From assembly GCF_019645815.1 (NCBI RefSeq), contig NZ_CP080997.1:2422880-2486879 (forward strand): 64,000 nt of DNA. The letters are read 5' to 3'. This stretch comes from Mycolicibacter heraklionensis. GTDB lineage: Bacteria; Actinomycetota; Actinomycetes; Mycobacteriales; Mycobacteriaceae. The translations under genes and the position numbers were made by a program. This document shows positions 7,352 to 16,350 of this stretch, one piece after another (the first letter of the stretch is position 1; the number at the start of each line of letters is the position of its first letter). Below the pieces are notes generated by a model. The model worked only from the letters and a program-made list of their open reading frames with translations, was not told the DNA's origin and did no database searches.

Positions 7352-7780
7352 CTACCGGGTGTCGACCCACAGGGTGAGGCCCGCCGCCACGAGGGTAAGC
7401 GCGGAAAGCAGTGCTATATCGGTGCCACCCAGCCGGGGTGTTTCCGAGCCCTCGGCTGCCAACCGGCGTTCGCGGGCGATCAGGAACAGCGGGAAGGTCA
7501 CGCTGATCGCGGTGAGGAACGCACCTGCGATGTAGGCCCAGACGAACCGCACGTTGTGTCTGCGGGCTTCGAGAACCATCAGAATCATCGCCGCCAAGGT
7601 CAACAGCAAGATGTCTGCCGTGATCGAGCGCGACGCGGGGTTCACCGCTGTGTCGGGGATGAACCGGGACAGAGGTCGGTCGCCCCCGTTGTAGGCCAGA
7701 TTCTGGCTCCAGGTGGCGACGAGCGCGGCGAGGGCAATTGCGGCGTAGACGCCGCAGCGGATCTTGGCGGCTGTATTCAT
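7352..7780 (-). CDS. DUF2834 family membrane protein
   Basis: A 142-residue protein with four predicted membrane helices (about residues 10-24, 52-68, 78-100 and 122-138). It shows family features: N-P-A-S-R-S-I-T-A-D in loop one, an E-A-R-R after helix two and the F-P-L-F-L-I-A-R-E-R ending of helix three. Function is unknown. Ordinary chromosomal gene just outside the phage-derived block; its start is well separated from dtd. Confidence 0.75.
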   Translation of the reverse strand: MNTAAKIRCGVYAAIALAALVATWSQNLAYNGGDRPLSRFIPDTAVNPASRSITADILLLTLAAMILMVLEARRHNVRFVWAYIAGAFLTAISVTFPLFLIARERRLAAEGSETPRLGGTDIALLSALTLVAAGLTLWVDTR

Positions 7781-7825
7781 GCGGACACGTTAACGACCAC
7801 GGGGTGAAGGCACGGCGGTTTCGGC

Positions 7826-8257
7826 TCAGAGCTCGAGCAGCACCGTCACCGGACCGTCATTGACGAGTTCCACCTTCATATGCGCCCCGAATTGCCCGGT
7901 CGCGACGTGCGCGCCCAAGCCTCGCAGTGCCTCGGCGAACTCGGCGACCAGCGGCTCGGCGACCGGAGCCGGTGCGGCGGCATTCCACGATGGCCGGCGC
8001 CCCTTGGCGGTGTCGGCGTAGAGCGTGAACTGGCTGACCACCAGAATCGGCGCGCCCACGTCCGCTGCCGACTTCTGATCGTCGAGGATCCTTAATTGCC
8101 AAAGCTTTTCGGCGAGCCGCTGCGCCGTGGCGGAATCGTCGGAGTGGGTCACACCGACCAGAGCGAGCAGGCCCTGGCCGTCTGGGTCGATCGCACCGAT
8201 CGTCTGACCGTCGACACTGACCCGGGCCGACGAGACACGCTGGACCAGAACTCGCAC
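7826..8257 (-). CDS. dtd: D-aminoacyl-tRNA deacylase
   Basis: A 143-residue protein of full family length. DTD removes D-amino acids (such as D-Tyr) and glycine mischarged onto tRNA, in the cytoplasm. Visible hallmarks are the N-terminal M-R-V-L-V-Q-R-V, the S-Q-F-T-L-Y-A-D catalytic segment (residues about 80-87) and the C-terminal N-D-G-P-V-T motif that forms the cross-subunit cis-proline site. The ATG at 8257 gives the usual start. It lies divergent to the thiamine-binding gene. Confidence 0.95.
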   Translation of the reverse strand: MRVLVQRVSSARVSVDGQTIGAIDPDGQGLLALVGVTHSDDSATAQRLAEKLWQLRILDDQKSAADVGAPILVVSQFTLYADTAKGRRPSWNAAAPAPVAEPLVAEFAEALRGLGAHVATGQFGAHMKVELVNDGPVTVLLEL

Positions 8258-8310
8258 GGCATCGATGCTAGGTAGGCTCGCCGTGGTGCCTTCCGGGAGG
8301 GGTGAGTCGC

Positions 8311-8625
8311 GTGTCGGTCTTGGTTGCGTTCTCGGTTACGCCGCTCGGTGTGGGGGAGGGGGTCGGCGAGATCGTCGCGGAGGCGGTCCGCGTCGTCCGG
8401 GAGTCGGGCCTGCCCAATCGCACCGACTCCATGTTCACCGTGATCGAAAGCGACAGCTGGGCCGAGGCGATGGCCGTGGTGCAACGGGCGGTGGAAGCGG
8501 TAGCGGCCCGGTCACCGCGGGTCAGCACCGTAATCAAAGCCGATTGGCGTGACGGCGCGGTCGACGCGATGAACACCAAGGTCGAATCGGTGGAACGTCA
8601 CCTGGCGCAGCCGCCGCCTAATTGA
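8311..8625 (+). CDS. Thiamine-binding protein (MTH1187/UPF0045 family)
   Basis: About 104 residues. The V-A-F-S-V-T-P-L-G start, the central T-D-S-M-F-T-V-I-E and the [11 protein letters not shown] segment fit the small ferredoxin-like MTH1187 fold, whose members bind thiamine. The GTG at 8311 is preferred because GGGAGGGG (8295-8302) is well placed before it; GTG 8302 overlaps that site. Its 3' end overlaps the end of the convergent VanX-like gene by 8 bases. The physiological role in mycobacteria is not established. Confidence 0.8.
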   Translation: MSVLVAFSVTPLGVGEGVGEIVAEAVRVVRESGLPNRTDSMFTVIESDSWAEAMAVVQRAVEAVAARSPRVSTVIKADWRDGAVDAMNTKVESVERHLAQPPPN

Positions 8626-9268
8626 CCGGCACGTCGAGGATCGGCCGTCCCACGTCGGCGCCCGGGCCGTTGAAATGCCACCATTCGCCCGAATACACGG
8701 CCAGACCACCGGCACTCATCGCGTCGCGCAGGGCGGCACGCTCGGCCGCGGCACGTGGGCTGATCCCGTCGGCGAATGCCGTTGCAGCCGGGGAGAAGTC
8801 ATCGAACCCGGTGCCCATCTCCGACAGCCGCCCTTGCGCGTCCGCGGTAGTCACGTCGACCGATCGCCCGGTCTCGTGGCTGCGGGCCAGTGAGCCCGGC
8901 CGGGCCACCCAGTTCGGGTTGGGCACCACTTCGAACATCCGCACCTGCACGCTGTGGGGCCGGTAGCAGTCCCAGAACACCAGAATGCGGCCTCGGCTGC
9001 GCAGCGCGGCGGCGGCGGTCGCCAAACCCGGCGCCAGCGACTCGTGCACCAGACACCGAGCGTTGGACGGGTAGAGCTGTTCGCCCACGAAGTTGTTCGC
9101 GGTGGCGTAGCGCAGGTCGATGATCGCGTCCGGCACGGCGGTGCGGACGTCGACGAACCCGGCCGCACCGGCCTGCGCGCTGACCGGTGGCACCTCCGGG
9201 GCGGCGGAAGCCACGCCGGCAAGCCATCCCGTCGTGATCAGTGCGATCGCGGCCAGTTCCCGGATCAT
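8618..9268 (-). CDS. Secreted D-Ala-D-Ala dipeptidase, VanX/M15D family
   Basis: A 216-residue zinc peptidase with a signal peptide (residues 1-22, ending A-S-A-A). The zinc and catalytic residues are all visible: S-H-E-T-G-R-S-V-D gives H131 and D138, G-E-W-W-H gives E195 and H198, and C-Y-R-P-H holds the conserved Arg103. The family cleaves D-alanyl-D-alanine; outside vancomycin clusters it is thought to recycle or trim peptidoglycan dipeptides. No VanH/VanA genes are nearby, so resistance is not implied. The start overlaps the stop of yaaA by four bases, so the two are co-translated. Confidence 0.9.
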   Translation of the reverse strand: MIRELAAIALITTGWLAGVASAAPEVPPVSAQAGAAGFVDVRTAVPDAIIDLRYATANNFVGEQLYPSNARCLVHESLAPGLATAAAALRSRGRILVFWDCYRPHSVQVRMFEVVPNPNWVARPGSLARSHETGRSVDVTTADAQGRLSEMGTGFDDFSPAATAFADGISPRAAAERAALRDAMSAGGLAVYSGEWWHFNGPGADVGRPILDVPVN

Positions 9269-10011
9269 GCGGCGACCACAATGGTCAGCCGACGGTCGTC
9301 GCGTTCCACCCGCATCCCGGCCCGGCGAGCCGTGGCCGCCACTGCTGCGGCGTCGTCGGGTTCGGCCCGGGTGGTGGCCAGCGCCCGCGCCAGTCGCCCC
9401 TTGTGCGCCTTATTGAAATGGCTCACCGAGGTCCGCCGGCCGTCGGCGTGCTCGGCGACCACATCGACGCGGACGGAACCGGGAATGGCGGCCAGTGCCG
9501 CATAGGACCCAGACCGCAGGTCCACGATCAGTTCGGCGGCGGCGATCTCGGCCAGTACCGGTTCCAGTACCGGTCGCCAGCGCTTGGCCAATCCGGGTTG
9601 TCCGGGCAACTTCGAGGTTGCCGAGAGGCGGTACGCGGGTACCGGGTCCGTTGCCCGCAGCAGTCCGAACAAGGCGGATCCGACGGCCAGCCTGGCGGTG
9701 GCCCGGGCGGCCGCGGCGCCGCGCATCGAGTCGACGTCCAGCGCCTCGTAGAGCACACCGGTGTAGCGGTTGATCGCCGGTGCGGTAGGAGCGGTCCGCA
9801 GCGCGGCGTTGCGTTCGATCTCACCGTCCTGGGACGCCGACAAACCCAGTGCGCTGCGGCTGGCGTCCCGATCAGCGGCCAAGGCCACCAGCTCGTCGAC
9901 CAGTTCCGCCCTCAGGCTGGTGAGTTGCGGGGATGCCAGTGCATCGAGGCACAGCGGTGGTCCGTCGCCGCCGGCGCGTTTCGTCTCCGACGGGGGCAGC
10001 AGCACGATCAC
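9265..10011 (-). CDS. yaaA: YaaA family peroxide stress protein
   Basis: A 248-residue protein of the YaaA (DUF328) family, which in E. coli limits intracellular iron and DNA damage during peroxide stress. Features: the N-terminal L-L-P-P-S-E-T-K motif, R-Y-T-G-V-L-Y in the middle, the Y-R-L-S segment and a final S-H-F-N-K-A-H-K-G-R-L-A-R-A block, all diagnostic. Full length. It overlaps the dipeptidase start by four bases and the PAP2 stop by four bases, forming a three-gene operon. Confidence 0.9.
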   Translation of the reverse strand: MIVLLPPSETKRAGGDGPPLCLDALASPQLTSLRAELVDELVALAADRDASRSALGLSASQDGEIERNAALRTAPTAPAINRYTGVLYEALDVDSMRGAAAARATARLAVGSALFGLLRATDPVPAYRLSATSKLPGQPGLAKRWRPVLEPVLAEIAAAELIVDLRSGSYAALAAIPGSVRVDVVAEHADGRRTSVSHFNKAHKGRLARALATTRAEPDDAAAVAATARRAGMRVERDDRRLTIVVAA

Positions 10012-10526
10012 AGCGCAGACGTTAACCGAGCCGTTCCAGACACCAGCGCGGTGGCGAGCATCGTCGCACCGACGGTATCGGTGAGGAAGTGGTAGCCGCA
10101 GGCCACCAACCCGAGGATCCCCAGCAGGCTTACCAGCGCGGCTGCGGCCAGGGCCCAGACCCGGGCCAACTTCGAACTGGCCACCACGACCATCATTCCC
10201 AGCACCGCCACCAATAGCGCGGTGTGGCCGCTGGGGTATTCGAGGTAGGGCCCATTACGCCGGTCGAAGAAGTGCTTGAGCGCCACCGTGGCGACGGTGA
10301 CGGCGAATGGGCAGGCCAGCACCGCGGCCGCCAGCGCCCACTGCCGCCGCGACAAGGCGACCACCAGGCACGCCACCGTCACCGCCAATACCAACCAGCC
10401 GCTGGTGAAGATCAACAGCCACCGGGGCTGCCCGCCGATGAGGGTGAAGGTGGCGCGACTGAACCAGTTGTCGATGGGTGTCGAGTCGCGGCCCACCGCC
10501 CAGCCCAGGCCCAATGTCGCCAGCAC
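10008..10526 (-). CDS. PAP2 family membrane phosphatase
   Basis: A 172-residue integral membrane protein with about five helices. The PAP2 signature is present: K-H-F-F-D-R-R (residues about 83-89), P-S-G-H-T (about 97-101) and H-F-L-T-D (about 144-148), the last two containing the catalytic histidines. Members dephosphorylate lipid phosphates such as phosphatidate or polyprenyl pyrophosphate at the membrane. The GTG at 10526 is the only usable start, since the frame closes at 10586, but it leaves a short N-terminus; a non-standard start slightly upstream is possible. Confidence 0.85.
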   Translation of the reverse strand: MLATLGLGWAVGRDSTPIDNWFSRATFTLIGGQPRWLLIFTSGWLVLAVTVACLVVALSRRQWALAAAVLACPFAVTVATVALKHFFDRRNGPYLEYPSGHTALLVAVLGMMVVVASSKLARVWALAAAALVSLLGILGLVACGYHFLTDTVGATMLATALVSGTARLTSAL

Positions 10527-10588
10527 GCCGGCCAGCGGCCACCAGCGCCAGGCGGTGGCGAGACCCCGACCTATGTCAGGGACCTATC

Positions 10589-11035
10589 TCAGGCCGACTT
10601 CTGGAACAGCGGCAGCAGCATCTGGCGGCGCTGGTCGTTGCCGTCGGCAAGCGCGTGCAGCGCTTGCTCCACCGAACGCGACGTCGGGAACATGGCGTCC
10701 TCATCGAAGTCGCCGAGCAGCTCGTGCACGGATGAGCTCTCGATGAGCGTCCATCCCACGCCCGCGGCACGGCAGTCGCCGTCGAGGACGCACAGCAGCC
10801 AGATGCCGGCGGCGGCGAACGAGGTGACCCCGCTCAGGTCGAGTACCAGCGGTTCCTTCGCGAGGACGAAGCGCCGGGCGTGCTCGCTGAGCTGGTCTAC
10901 GTTGGTGGCATCGATCCGGCCCCGGATCGCGATCACCGTCGCGAGGTGACGGTAGTGGGCCCGAATCTGCGCGTCGCCGCACTCGACGACCGGGTTGATC
11001 CGAGCGGTGCCCCGTGTGGTGATGTCGATTGCCAT
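10589..11035 (-). CDS. STAS domain protein, anti-anti-sigma-like, phosphorylation site altered
   Basis: A 148-residue protein with a STAS fold (V-I-A-I-R-G-R-I-D-A-T-N and L-V-L-D-L-S-G-V, residues 33-70). In classical anti-anti-sigma factors the next loop is F-I-D-S-S/T-G with the phosphorylated serine; here residues 73-77 read F-A-A-A-G, so that serine is absent. It may therefore act constitutively or in another signalling role. The C-terminal 30 residues are charged and unlike the domain. It precedes the PAP2 gene by 62 bases on the same strand. Confidence 0.8.
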   Translation of the reverse strand: MAIDITTRGTARINPVVECGDAQIRAHYRHLATVIAIRGRIDATNVDQLSEHARRFVLAKEPLVLDLSGVTSFAAAGIWLLCVLDGDCRAAGVGWTLIESSSVHELLGDFDEDAMFPTSRSVEQALHALADGNDQRRQMLLPLFQKSA

Positions 11036-11133
11036 GCCAGCCCCCGCCTTCTATGTCGATCGCTGTCGGCAGATGAGCCAACCTCGATGTTCCCGACGTT
11101 ATGCGGTGAAGTTAAGGCGTCTTGGGCGGCCGA

Positions 11134-13089
11134 TTAACGCTTTGGTGAGATCTCGAACGGCTCGGTTGCCCCGGTGAACGCACTGATCCGCCCATTTCGG
11201 TCCCGGGCGTCGCCGTCATAGCGAAGCCGGTATTGCCCGGCGGGGGTGTCGTCGGGAATCGTCCAGGTCACGGTGATGGTCGACCCGCGCCGGCCGGCGC
11301 GTCGCCAGCGGAAGGTCGTCGACCAGTCACTGTCGTCGGCCACGGTGCTCCACTCGCCACCGGTTTGGTGCTCCACCCGCACGTAGGTGCCACCGCGGTG
11401 CAGGTCATTATTCGGGTAGGCGCCGGCGAACACCGCCGACACCGTGGTGCCCGGAGCGTAGCCAGGCAGGGGAGCCGCCAAGACATCGCCGAACCGCTGG
11501 CCGCCGGGCAGCTCATCCGGCTTTGCCCGGCGACGTGACCGCCGCCGGCGGGACGGCTCGGCCGGCCGCTGGCCTTCGGGCGCCGGCCGCTGCTCCCGCA
11601 TCGCCGTGGCCAGCTCAGCCACCACCTGCTGCAGGGCCGGCAGCTCCCAGCGCCCGAACAATGTGCTGCCGCCCTCGTAGCGCTGCTCGTCGTATTCCTC
11701 CGGCGTCGTCACGTAATGCAGATAGCCGTTGCTGTAGCCCGCCACGAGCACGTCGCGCAGCTCGGCGCCGACGATCTCAGCCACCGTGCGGCGCAGGCGC
11801 AGACCCGCCACGATGGTCACCTCGGCGGGAATACCGATCAGGTAGAGCTGCCCGATCCGCAGCAACTGCACCGGGCCGCCCTCCGGCATCAGCATCGACA
11901 GCGCCTTGTTCAGCCGGATTCCCGGGCCCACCGCGCCCTTGGGGGCGTGCGCGTCGCGCAGTCGAGGGGAGAGCCGGAACACCGTGTTGGCGACCAGTGC
12001 GTCGAAGATGCGGTTACGGCCCTGCTTGAACACGGGGTACAGCGGGCCGGCGCCCTCGTCGGTGCCGGCTAGGCACGACGCACCCGCGATCGCGGGACCG
12101 GTGCGATGGGTCCGGCCGTCGCCGGTGAATTCGGGCCGGACCTCGAAATCCGTCAGGTCGACGTAGGTGGCGCGGGCGTCAAGCCCGCCGGTGACCTCGG
12201 TGCCATGCCCCAGGGTCAGTTCGGTGGCCGCAGCGGCTTGGCGGGACCCGATGATCCGGGTGTTCTCGAACTCGTCCTCGGTGGGGCCGCTGCCGGGCCG
12301 ATGGTTGAGGTTCGGCGACATGTCCCCGGAGTTGGTCTGGGCGAAGGCCGCGATGAAGTCCGGTGGCGTGGCTGCCAGGTAGTCGACGCCGTGGTCCAGG
12401 CGCTCGCACTGGTAGGCGGCGTAGCCCTTGTTGTCGCCGCTGATCAAGGTGTTGCGGTTGGTCATGGACGTGCCGTGGGTGGCGAACCAGTTCACCGCAC
12501 CGACCAGCCGGCCGTCCCGTTCGATGCGCAGCAGCGTGGTCTGCGGATCGATCTTGTCCGGGAAGTGGGCACGGTCGGCTTCCGGGTTGCGGGCGAACGA
12601 CGACGGCGAGCGATTGCTGCTGGCGTCGTGCAGCCGGCCCACGGCGAGGCTCAAGCCGGCGGGGGCGAGGTCGGCATGCGCCCGGTCGACGGCGTCGCAG
12701 ATCCCATCGACGATCGCGTTGAAGGTCTGGTGCCGGAACCCGTTGGTGTTCGAGTTGTAGAGCCGGTGGTCGGAGTAGCCGCCAGGGCCGCAATGGGTGT
12801 GCGTCGCCGTCAACATCACGTTGTGGAATGTGTACAGCCCGCCGTAGGTCGCGGCCAGGCGTCCGAGCACCTCGTGGTGGATGCTTTCCAGCAGCAGCGG
12901 TATCTCGCAGACCACCAGCAGCAGCCGGGTGCCGGCGGCCGCATCGGCGATGACGAATGCCCGCGCGCGCAGCCGGTTGTGCAGTCCGTCGGTCTGCTGC
13001 GAGGCCACGCCGTAGCCGAGCATTCCGCACTCGGCCGGCTCGCCGGTGATGTCGGCGATTCCGCGCCCAACCTGATAGTCGTCTGGCAT
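11134..13089 (-). CDS. Neutral/alkaline ceramidase
   Basis: About 651 residues, the usual length. Neutral ceramidases hydrolyse the N-acyl bond of ceramides. Key features: T-H-T-H-C-G-P-G-G (zinc-binding, residues 96-104), A-T-H-G-T-S-M with H205, the I-S-G-D-N-K-G-Y segment, and N-S-G-D-M-S-P-N at 253-260, whose Ser258 matches the nucleophile of the Pseudomonas enzyme. The ATG at 13089 gives the family's usual start just before the G-R-G-I-A-D-I-T-G motif; the reading frame upstream is arginine-rich and non-coding in character, though GTG 13101 cannot be excluded. No clear signal peptide from this start, so localisation is open. Confidence 0.9.
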   Translation of the reverse strand: MPDDYQVGRGIADITGEPAECGMLGYGVASQQTDGLHNRLRARAFVIADAAAGTRLLLVVCEIPLLLESIHHEVLGRLAATYGGLYTFHNVMLTATHTHCGPGGYSDHRLYNSNTNGFRHQTFNAIVDGICDAVDRAHADLAPAGLSLAVGRLHDASSNRSPSSFARNPEADRAHFPDKIDPQTTLLRIERDGRLVGAVNWFATHGTSMTNRNTLISGDNKGYAAYQCERLDHGVDYLAATPPDFIAAFAQTNSGDMSPNLNHRPGSGPTEDEFENTRIIGSRQAAAATELTLGHGTEVTGGLDARATYVDLTDFEVRPEFTGDGRTHRTGPAIAGASCLAGTDEGAGPLYPVFKQGRNRIFDALVANTVFRLSPRLRDAHAPKGAVGPGIRLNKALSMLMPEGGPVQLLRIGQLYLIGIPAEVTIVAGLRLRRTVAEIVGAELRDVLVAGYSNGYLHYVTTPEEYDEQRYEGGSTLFGRWELPALQQVVAELATAMREQRPAPEGQRPAEPSRRRRSRRRAKPDELPGGQRFGDVLAAPLPGYAPGTTVSAVFAGAYPNNDLHRGGTYVRVEHQTGGEWSTVADDSDWSTTFRWRRAGRRGSTITVTWTIPDDTPAGQYRLRYDGDARDRNGRISAFTGATEPFEISPKR

Positions 13090-13283
13090 CGCTACAGTAT
13101 TCACAACGGCCCCGCCGGCATCGTCGCCGACGTGCCCGGCCGACAACTTCACCCGGGACAGTCCCGCTGCTAGTCTTCGAGGGCTGCCGGCCACCGGGTT
13201 GCGGCTGCCGATCGCCGGGTCGTCTCGGCGGGCCCGCACCCGAGGCAGTCAAGGCATGCGAAGCCCACCGGCGAAAGAGTGTT

Positions 13284-14576
13284 GTGCGCAGCGGAGAGAT
13301 CAAGGCCCTGACCGGGCTTCGCATCATCGCCGCGGTATGGGTGGTGCTGTTTCACTTCCGGCCGTTGTTGCGACTGGCGTCCCCGGAGCTCAGCGATGCG
13401 CTCGCCCCGGTGCTCGACCGAGGCGCCCAAGGCGTCGATCTGTTCTTCATCCTCAGTGGCTTCGTCCTGACCTGGAACTACCTGGAGCGCATGGGGGAGA
13501 CCTTCTCGGTGCGCGCCACGGTGCACTTTCTGTGGCTGCGGCTGGCCCGGGTCTGGCCGATCTACCTGGTCACGATGCACCTGGCCCTGCTGTGGGTGAT
13601 CTTCACTCTTCATGTCGGGCATGTGCCCACCGAGGAGCTCAGCCGGATCACCGCGATCAGCTATGTCCGTCAGGTCCTGCTGATGCAACTGTGGTTCGAG
13701 CCGTTCTTCGACGGGTCGAGTTGGGACGGCCCGGCCTGGTCCATCAGTGCCGAGTGGCTGGCCTACCTGTTGTTCGGCGTGCTGGTGCTGGCGGTCTACC
13801 GGATGATGCGGGTGACCTCGGCGCGCGGGCTGGCGGCACTGGCGGTCATCGCCTCGCTTCCGCCGCTGCTGCTGTTGCTGGCGACCGGCCAGTTCTACAG
13901 CCCGTGGAGCTGGTTGCCGCGCATCGTCATGCAGTTCACCGCGGGTGCCCTGGCCTGCGCCGCGGTGCGCAAGCTGGCGCCTACCGACCGGTTCCGCAGT
14001 GCCGCGGGTTATTGCTCCGCACTGCTCATCGCCGCGATGGTCGGCGTTCTGTACTACTTCGACAGCCATCCGATCTCGGGGCTGTACGACAGCGGCGGAC
14101 TGGTGGATGTGCTGTTCGTGCCGTTGGTCATGGCCCTGGCGATCGGTATCGGAAGCCTTCCGGCGCTGCTGTCCACCCGCGTGATGGTCTACGGCGGGCA
14201 GATCTCGTTCTGCCTGTATATGGTCCACGAGCTGGTGCACACGTCCTGGAACTGGGCCGCAAAGCAATTCGAGATCGTGCTCGACGAGGGGGCGACCGCG
14301 GCCAAGTGGATGGTGTGCGGCTTGCTGGTGGCGGCGACGTTGTTGTCGATGCTGCTGTTCCACGCTGTTGAGGAGCCCGGTCGGCACTGGATGCGCAAGA
14401 TGATCGGCGCCCGGCCCGAGTCGGCGCAGGTCACACCGACAGAAGATCCCCTGGCGGTCGAGCCGGTCGAACCGGTGGGCCCGCCGCACAACTCGGGAGA
14501 CGTGAACGAGTCGACCGGCTCGGACGACGGTGTCCTCGGCGAGCCCAAGGTCGCGGTTCCGGCTAGTCTGCGCTGA
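13284..14576 (+). CDS. Acyltransferase 3 family membrane protein
   Basis: A 430-residue protein with about ten membrane helices. It has the N-terminal L-T-G-L-R motif and catalytic-type His24 (L-F-H-F), the F-F-I-L-S-G-F-V stretch and R-L-A-R-V-W-P-I-Y characteristic of acyltransferase family 3, enzymes that acetylate or acylate surface sugars and lipids. The last 55 residues are a polar, proline/glutamate-rich tail. GTG 13284 follows GAAAGAG. Only about 20 bases separate it from the SGNH hydrolase gene; in related proteins the two activities are fused in one chain, so a joint role in envelope glycan acylation is likely. Confidence 0.88.
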   Translation: MRSGEIKALTGLRIIAAVWVVLFHFRPLLRLASPELSDALAPVLDRGAQGVDLFFILSGFVLTWNYLERMGETFSVRATVHFLWLRLARVWPIYLVTMHLALLWVIFTLHVGHVPTEELSRITAISYVRQVLLMQLWFEPFFDGSSWDGPAWSISAEWLAYLLFGVLVLAVYRMMRVTSARGLAALAVIASLPPLLLLLATGQFYSPWSWLPRIVMQFTAGALACAAVRKLAPTDRFRSAAGYCSALLIAAMVGVLYYFDSHPISGLYDSGGLVDVLFVPLVMALAIGIGSLPALLSTRVMVYGGQISFCLYMVHELVHTSWNWAAKQFEIVLDEGATAAKWMVCGLLVAATLLSMLLFHAVEEPGRHWMRKMIGARPESAQVTPTEDPLAVEPVEPVGPPHNSGDVNESTGSDDGVLGEPKVAVPASLR

Positions 14577-14598
14577 AGTTGATTGGGGGAGGTAGCCC

Positions 14599-15312
14599 GT
14601 GGGTCGGGTGATGACATTCGCCGTCGTGATGGTGACCGGCGTCGTCGCGGTCGTCGCAGGGACCGGCTACTTGTCGCGCGATCACGAGTCGACGCGCCAC
14701 TACGAGACCGTGCCGCTGAGTTCCTCGCCGAATCGGATTGCGGTGATCGGTGACTCCTACACGGCCGGGTACGAGGACACCGGTCGCGGTGCGGCGAACT
14801 GGACCGAGCGGGCGTGGCAGAACCTGGCCGGCCGCGGGGTGTACGTCAGCGCCGACGTGGCGGCCGAGGGCGGTGCGGGTTATGGCGTGCGTGGCAACCT
14901 CGGCGGGCTGTTCGGCGACCTGACCCGCCGTGCGGTGCAACCCGACGACGCGTTGGTGGTGTTCTTCGGTTCGCGCAACGACCAGGACGTCGAGCCGGGC
15001 GAGTTGAGCCGACTGATCGCCGACACCCTGGGTTTGGCTCGCCGCACCGCGCCGGGGGCGCGGATGCTGGTGATCGGGCCGCCGTGGCCGGTTGCCGACG
15101 TCCCGGGCAACGTGTGGCGGATCCGCGATGTCCTCAGTACGCAAGCACGTGTGGTCGGCGCGGAGTTCGTCGATCCGCTCGCCGAGCGGTGGTTCGTCGG
15201 CCTGCCCGACCTGATCGGCCCGGACGGGGTGCACCCCACCGATGCCGGTCACGCCTACATGGCCGACAAGATCGCACCGCTGATCGGCGCCCAGCTGCCG
15301 AAACGGACCTGA
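14599..15312 (+). CDS. SGNH/GDSL hydrolase, membrane-anchored or secreted
   Basis: A 237-residue protein with an N-terminal hydrophobic segment (residues 5-22) that acts as signal or anchor. SGNH blocks are visible: G-D-S-Y-T-A-G with nucleophile Ser53, the R-N-D block near 125 and D-G-V-H-P with D209 and H212. It probably esterifies or de-esterifies surface glycans outside the membrane, working with the acyltransferase encoded immediately upstream. The gene is followed by the NAD-dependent epimerase-like gene after 44 bases. Confidence 0.88.
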   Translation: MGRVMTFAVVMVTGVVAVVAGTGYLSRDHESTRHYETVPLSSSPNRIAVIGDSYTAGYEDTGRGAANWTERAWQNLAGRGVYVSADVAAEGGAGYGVRGNLGGLFGDLTRRAVQPDDALVVFFGSRNDQDVEPGELSRLIADTLGLARRTAPGARMLVIGPPWPVADVPGNVWRIRDVLSTQARVVGAEFVDPLAERWFVGLPDLIGPDGVHPTDAGHAYMADKIAPLIGAQLPKRT

Positions 15313-15356
15313 CCGCAGCGGAAACGGACCGGGGGCGAAGAAGGGACTTGGCGAAC

Positions 15357-16334
15357 ATGCAGGTGTTGATCACCGGCGGAACGGGATTCGTCGGAGGCTG
15401 GACCGCCAAGGCGATCGCCGATGCCGGACACCGGGTCCGCTTCCTGGTGCGAAATCCGGCGGGTCTGCACGACAGCGTGGCGCGGCTGGGTGTCGACGTG
15501 TCCGACTACGTGGTGGGTGACATTACCGACGCGGACTCGGTACGCGAGGCCCTGCGCGGCTGCGATGCGGTTGTGCACGCCGCCGCGGTGGTGGCCACCG
15601 ATCCGCGGCAGACGGCGCAGATGCTGGCCACGAACTCGGCCGGTGCCCACAACGTGCTCGGCGGAGCGGTTGAGCTGGGGCTGGACCCGATCATTCACGT
15701 CTCCAGCTTCACCGCGCTGTTTCACCCCGGACTGACGACGTTGCGGGCTGACCTGCCGGTGGCAGGGGGCGCGGACGGCTATGGCCGGTCGAAGGCCCGT
15801 GAAGACCTCTACGCGCGCGGCCTGCAGGACGCCGGGGCCCCGGTCAACATCACCTATCCGGGCATGGTGCTCGGACCTCCGGTCGGAAACCGGTTGGGGG
15901 AGGCCGGCGAAGGCGTACGGGCCGCGCCGCAGATGCATGTCATCCCCGGGCGTGGCAGTGCCTGGCTGGTGATCGACGTTCGTGACTTGGCGGCAATGCA
16001 TCTCGCGTTGCTGGAGCCGGGCCGTGGCCCGCGCCGCTACATGGCCGGCGGCCGGCGGATACCGCCGGGGCAGTTGGCGAACCTGCTTCAAGAGCTGTCG
16101 GGTTCGCCCATGGTCGCGCTGCCGATACCGGATATCGCCCTGCGCTGGGCGGGCCGGTTCCTGGATCAAGTCGAGCGGGCGCTTCCGATCTCGACTCCGT
16201 TCACCGAGGCCGGGATGCAGTACTACACCCAGATGCCCGAATCTGATGACACCCCTGCCGAGCGAGACCTCAGCGTGGTGTTCCGTGACGTCCGCGAAAC
16301 TCTGGCCGACACCGTGGCGGGCATCCGCGCGTAG
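15357..16334 (+). CDS. NAD-dependent epimerase/dehydratase family protein (extended SDR)
   Basis: A 325-residue extended short-chain dehydrogenase/reductase. Residues 6-13 are the nucleotide-binding T-G-G-T-G-F-V-G, and the catalytic Y-G-R-S-K tyrosine/lysine pair lies near 141-145 after an S-S-F segment. The substrate is not predictable; relatives act on nucleotide sugars, flavonoid-type ketones or sterols. The start is the ATG at 15357, preceded by GGGGGCGAAGAAGGGA; the long upstream frame belongs to a shadow of the SGNH gene. Ends convergent with ubiD, 16 bases apart. Confidence 0.88.
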   Translation: MQVLITGGTGFVGGWTAKAIADAGHRVRFLVRNPAGLHDSVARLGVDVSDYVVGDITDADSVREALRGCDAVVHAAAVVATDPRQTAQMLATNSAGAHNVLGGAVELGLDPIIHVSSFTALFHPGLTTLRADLPVAGGADGYGRSKAREDLYARGLQDAGAPVNITYPGMVLGPPVGNRLGEAGEGVRAAPQMHVIPGRGSAWLVIDVRDLAAMHLALLEPGRGPRRYMAGGRRIPPGQLANLLQELSGSPMVALPIPDIALRWAGRFLDQVERALPISTPFTEAGMQYYTQMPESDDTPAERDLSVVFRDVRETLADTVAGIRA

Positions 16335-16350
16335 CCCCGTCCGCCGGCGG

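Noticed and set aside
8618..9268. Vancomycin resistance function for the VanX-like gene
   Set aside because: No VanH, VanA or VanRS-like genes are nearby; neighbours are yaaA and a PAP2 phosphatase, so a housekeeping or recycling role is more likely.
12106..13173. 355-residue plus-strand frame opposite the ceramidase gene
   Set aside because: It mirrors codon positions of a well-supported gene on the other strand and has no family features or ribosome site. High GC makes such antisense frames common.
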